Shown: piece after piece, positions 15,575 through 17,520 of the stretch
How positions within the stretch are numbered: position 1 is the stretch's first letter
Layout of the letters: each line of letters starts with the position of its first letter
Origin: Acidobacteriota bacterium
Lineage (GTDB): Bacteria; Acidobacteriota; Vicinamibacteria; Vicinamibacterales; CAVVIG01
Length of the DNA stretch: 17,520 nucleotides
Direction of reading: 5' to 3'
NCBI GenBank assembly: GCA_003222555.1
Contig: QHWL01000084.1
Location: forward strand, 1 to 17,520
Translations under genes and position numbers: made by a program
The notes under the pieces: generated by a model
The model's database searches: none
The model's input: only the letters and a program-made list of their open reading frames with translations
Told to the model about the DNA's origin: nothing

Positions 15575-16378
15575 CTAGTGGGTCATGCTGTACATGACGT
15601 AGTCGATGCCGACGCGAAACGCCATCGAGGCGAACGGCTCGGGATACTGCGCATCGTCGGCCCACTCCCAGGCGTCGCCAAGGTGCATGTTGTGGCAAAT
15701 CGTGACCATGATGCGGCCTTTGTCGTCGCGGATGGCGCGCCACTTGGGGACGTAGCCGTCTTTTTCATAGGTCCGTCCCGTCATGACATATTGTTCGCCG
15801 GGTACCTGGAAGCGCTGGCCGATGTCATACAGCACGTGAAAAATCTCGTCGTTGTCGGACAGGTCCGAGATGGGATAGTGATCCGCCGGCAACACCATCC
15901 GCATGCCTCTGAGGAAGCTCTCCCAATCGGCGGTGCCGTGGAAATCGTCCACCATGAGGAAGCCCCCCTTGAGCAGGTACTCGCGCAAGCGCTTGGCCTG
16001 CGCCTCGGTGAAGGTCCATGTCTGAACCTGGACGGCGTACACGAAGGGAAAGTTGAAGATGTCGTCGTTGTCCAGATCGACGACCTGTTGATAGCTCCTG
16101 GCATCGATCCGCGTCAGCCGCCGGAGCGCTTCGAGAAACACGATGTCGGCCTTGGGATAGTCCCTGGACCAGGCGCCGCCGCGGCCGAACCCGAATCCGC
16201 CAAAACTGCCGCCGAGGGAGGTGTAGCGTAAACGCGACCAGGCAAACTCGTGTTTCGCGTCGCCCGGGCTCGCATAGCTCCCTCGGAGCGGCGGTTGGAA
16301 TCGCTGGAACCCGCCGATTTGGAGGGCGAGCAGGCCCGTGCTCAGCCCAAGCAGAAGCGTCGTTCGCGGCAATTTCAT
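15575..16378 (-). CDS. DUF4159 family protein
   Basis: From the ATG at 16378 the protein has 267 residues, with an N-terminal hydrophobic signal or anchor (MKLPRTTLLLGLSTGLLALQ). Family features are FAWSRLRYTSLGGSFGG (45-61), GGAWSRDYPKADIVFLEALRRLT (67-89), then a Rossmann-like core IFNFPFVYAVQVQTWTFTEAQAKRLREYLLKGGFLMVDDF. That core resembles the amidotransferase-like domains of the downstream vWA proteins. The function of DUF4159 is not established; members are repeatedly encoded with MoxR/BatA-type genes. The frame remains open up to 16507, but the signal peptide and a GAGGTGG ribosome site just before 16378 fix the start. It appears to be the first gene of the long minus-strand run and is followed by an AT-rich patch and the strong inverted repeat. 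Confidence 0.88.
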   Translation of the reverse strand: MKLPRTTLLLGLSTGLLALQIGGFQRFQPPLRGSYASPGDAKHEFAWSRLRYTSLGGSFGGFGFGRGGAWSRDYPKADIVFLEALRRLTRIDARSYQQVVDLDNDDIFNFPFVYAVQVQTWTFTEAQAKRLREYLLKGGFLMVDDFHGTADWESFLRGMRMVLPADHYPISDLSDNDEIFHVLYDIGQRFQVPGEQYVMTGRTYEKDGYVPKWRAIRDDKGRIMVTICHNMHLGDAWEWADDAQYPEPFASMAFRVGIDYVMYSMTH

Positions 16379-16429
16379 GACCACCTCGATCTGTATCCGA
16401 AGATTATCATCTCTGCTACTCTTCATGTC
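16379..16429. promoter_or_regulatory. Divergent promoter region of the operon and the multicopper oxidase gene
   Basis: Only 51 bases separate two divergent starts. On the minus strand, GATAAT at 16408-16403 matches five of six bases of a -10 box; a -35 box is not convincing (TCACGA about 17 bases upstream). GAGGTGG at 16387-16381 is the ribosome site for the DUF4159 gene. For the plus-strand oxidase, no clear -10 or ribosome site is seen. The minus-strand -35 would fall inside the oxidase coding start. Confidence 0.35.
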
Positions 16430-17520
16430 GTGAAACGACGCGACTTTGTCAGGCTCGGCGGCTTGGGTGTGCTCGGGGCGGGCGCGGTCAGGATGCTGGC
16501 ATCTCAAGAAACCGTAAAGGCCGATATCACGCTGCAGATCGCTCCAGTGACGGTCGAACTCGCGCCCGATCGTATCGTCAGCACGATCGGCTACAACGGG
16601 ACTTCACCGGGTCCGCTGTTGAGGATGCGCGAGGGCGTGCCGGTCACCGTGGAAGTGGTGAACGACACCGACGTGCCGGAGCAGGTCCACTGGCACGGGC
16701 TGCTCGTTCCGGCGGAGGTTGATGGCGCGGACGAGGAGGGCACACCGCCTGTGCCGCCGCATGGCCGCCGGCGCTATCAATTCACGCCGCAGCCGGCAGG
16801 CACGCGCTGGTACCACACGCACACCATGGCGATGACCGATCTGCACCGCGGCAGCTACACCGGTAGTTCGGGTTCCTCGTCGTCGAGTCGGGGAAGGATC
16901 CCGGCAACTACGATCAGGAGGTCTTTCTCGCGCTGCGCGACTGGGAACCGTTCTTCACCACTCAATTCGTGGACACCGACGACACGAATCAAAAATGGCC
17001 GCAGCCGGAAAGACCAGCGGTTCTCGATACGCGTCCCAACGGCCTGGAAGTGGGCTCGGTGCTCTACTCGATCAACGACAAAGCGCTGGGAGCGGGGGAA
17101 CCGATTCGAGTGCAGCAGGGCCAGCGTGTGCTCATGCATCTGCTGAACGCGAGCGCGATCGAGAATCGGGCGATCGGGCTGCCGGGCCACCAGTTCCACG
17201 TGCTGGCGCTCGACGGCAACCCCGTGCCGTCGCCGCGGCCCATCGATCAACTCTTTCTCGGACCGGGCGAACGCGTGGATGCCTTCGTGGAGATGACTCA
17301 GCCCGGGGTCTGGATTCTCGGCGCGCCCGAAGACGACATCCGCAACGCCGGGTTGGGCATCGTCGTCGAGTACGCCAATCAGCGCCGGCAGCCCCAGTGG
17401 GTCGCTCCCGGGAAACCCTCATGGGATTACACCCTCTTCGGAAAAGCCGCCGCTCAGCCCGCGGCGGACCAGTCGCAGCTGCAAAAGATTGACATGGTGT
17501 TCGAGAAGGTGCCCCGCGGA
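16430..17520 (+). CDS. Tat-exported multicopper oxidase, frameshifted and cut by right edge
   Basis: The start is GTG at 16430, giving (V/M)KRRDFVRLGGLGVLGAGAV, a twin-arginine signal, so folded export is likely. The first cupredoxin domain carries copper ligands in VHWHG (His87 and His89) and WYHTHT (His129 and His131). After GSYTG the frame shifts between 16864 and 16865. In the +1-restored frame (codon starts from 16867) the protein continues FGFLVVESGKDPGNYDQEV to the right edge, with a second cupredoxin-like region (LMHLLNASAIENRAIGLPGH and FLGPGERVDAFVEM). Without repair, translation would end at about 17146 in unrelated sequence. The expected base is a C, making GGT CAG TTC (G-Q-F). 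The distal His-Cys-His copper cluster lies beyond the window. Substrate unknown; multicopper oxidases act on copper, metals or phenolics. Confidence 0.85.

Noticed and set aside
1..17520. CRISPR array, tRNA or rRNA gene, transposase
   Set aside because: No regularly spaced repeats, cloverleaf-like segments, rRNA-like stretches or transposase motifs were found on either strand by reading.

Overview
The window is GC-rich bacterial chromosome with dense, mostly minus-strand genes. The gene content points to Acidobacteriota, possibly Vicinamibacteria: a long MoxR/DUF58/BatA-type cluster extended with DUF4159, DUF4175-like, caspase-like and TPR-peptidase genes, a small secreted protein that opens with a DFSGRW motif, and short intergenic palindromes of a kind I associate with that phylum. 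This placement is inference from gene content. No rRNA, tRNA, CRISPR array or transposase was seen.

The core is one long minus-strand gene run, read from about 16400 down to about 2170. In transcription order it holds: a DUF4159 protein (16378-15575); a large membrane vWA protein with a glutamine-amidotransferase-like middle (15436-13178); a secreted caspase/C13-like protein (13181-12246); a secreted TPR protein with a gluzincin HExxH peptidase core (12069-9847); a MoxR AAA+ ATPase (9805-8771); a DUF58 protein (8762-7872); a BatA-type vWA membrane protein (7864-5819); and a DUF4175-like membrane/coiled-coil protein now split into two frames (5805-4243 and 4246-2168). Gaps are mostly 7-42 bases or 4-base ATGA overlaps. 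Only two larger gaps break the run, and both carry palindromes. MoxR with DUF58 and vWA partners is a known chaperone-like, envelope-linked arrangement. Here three MIDAS-bearing proteins, a zinc peptidase and a caspase-fold protein lacking the usual Cys share the run, which suggests an envelope assembly or stress-response machine with a proteolytic arm.

Downstream of the core, at the left end, lie a small secreted DFSGRW-type protein and an alpha/beta-hydrolase whose nucleophile serine is alanine; their stop and start codons abut. The N-terminal part of a REC-PAS signalling protein then runs off the left edge.

At the right end, a Tat-exported multicopper oxidase diverges from the DUF4159 gene across about 50 bases. 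It carries a one-base frameshift and runs off the right edge. Together with the DUF4175 split this makes two apparent one-base losses in the window, so either genuine decay or consensus errors must be considered.
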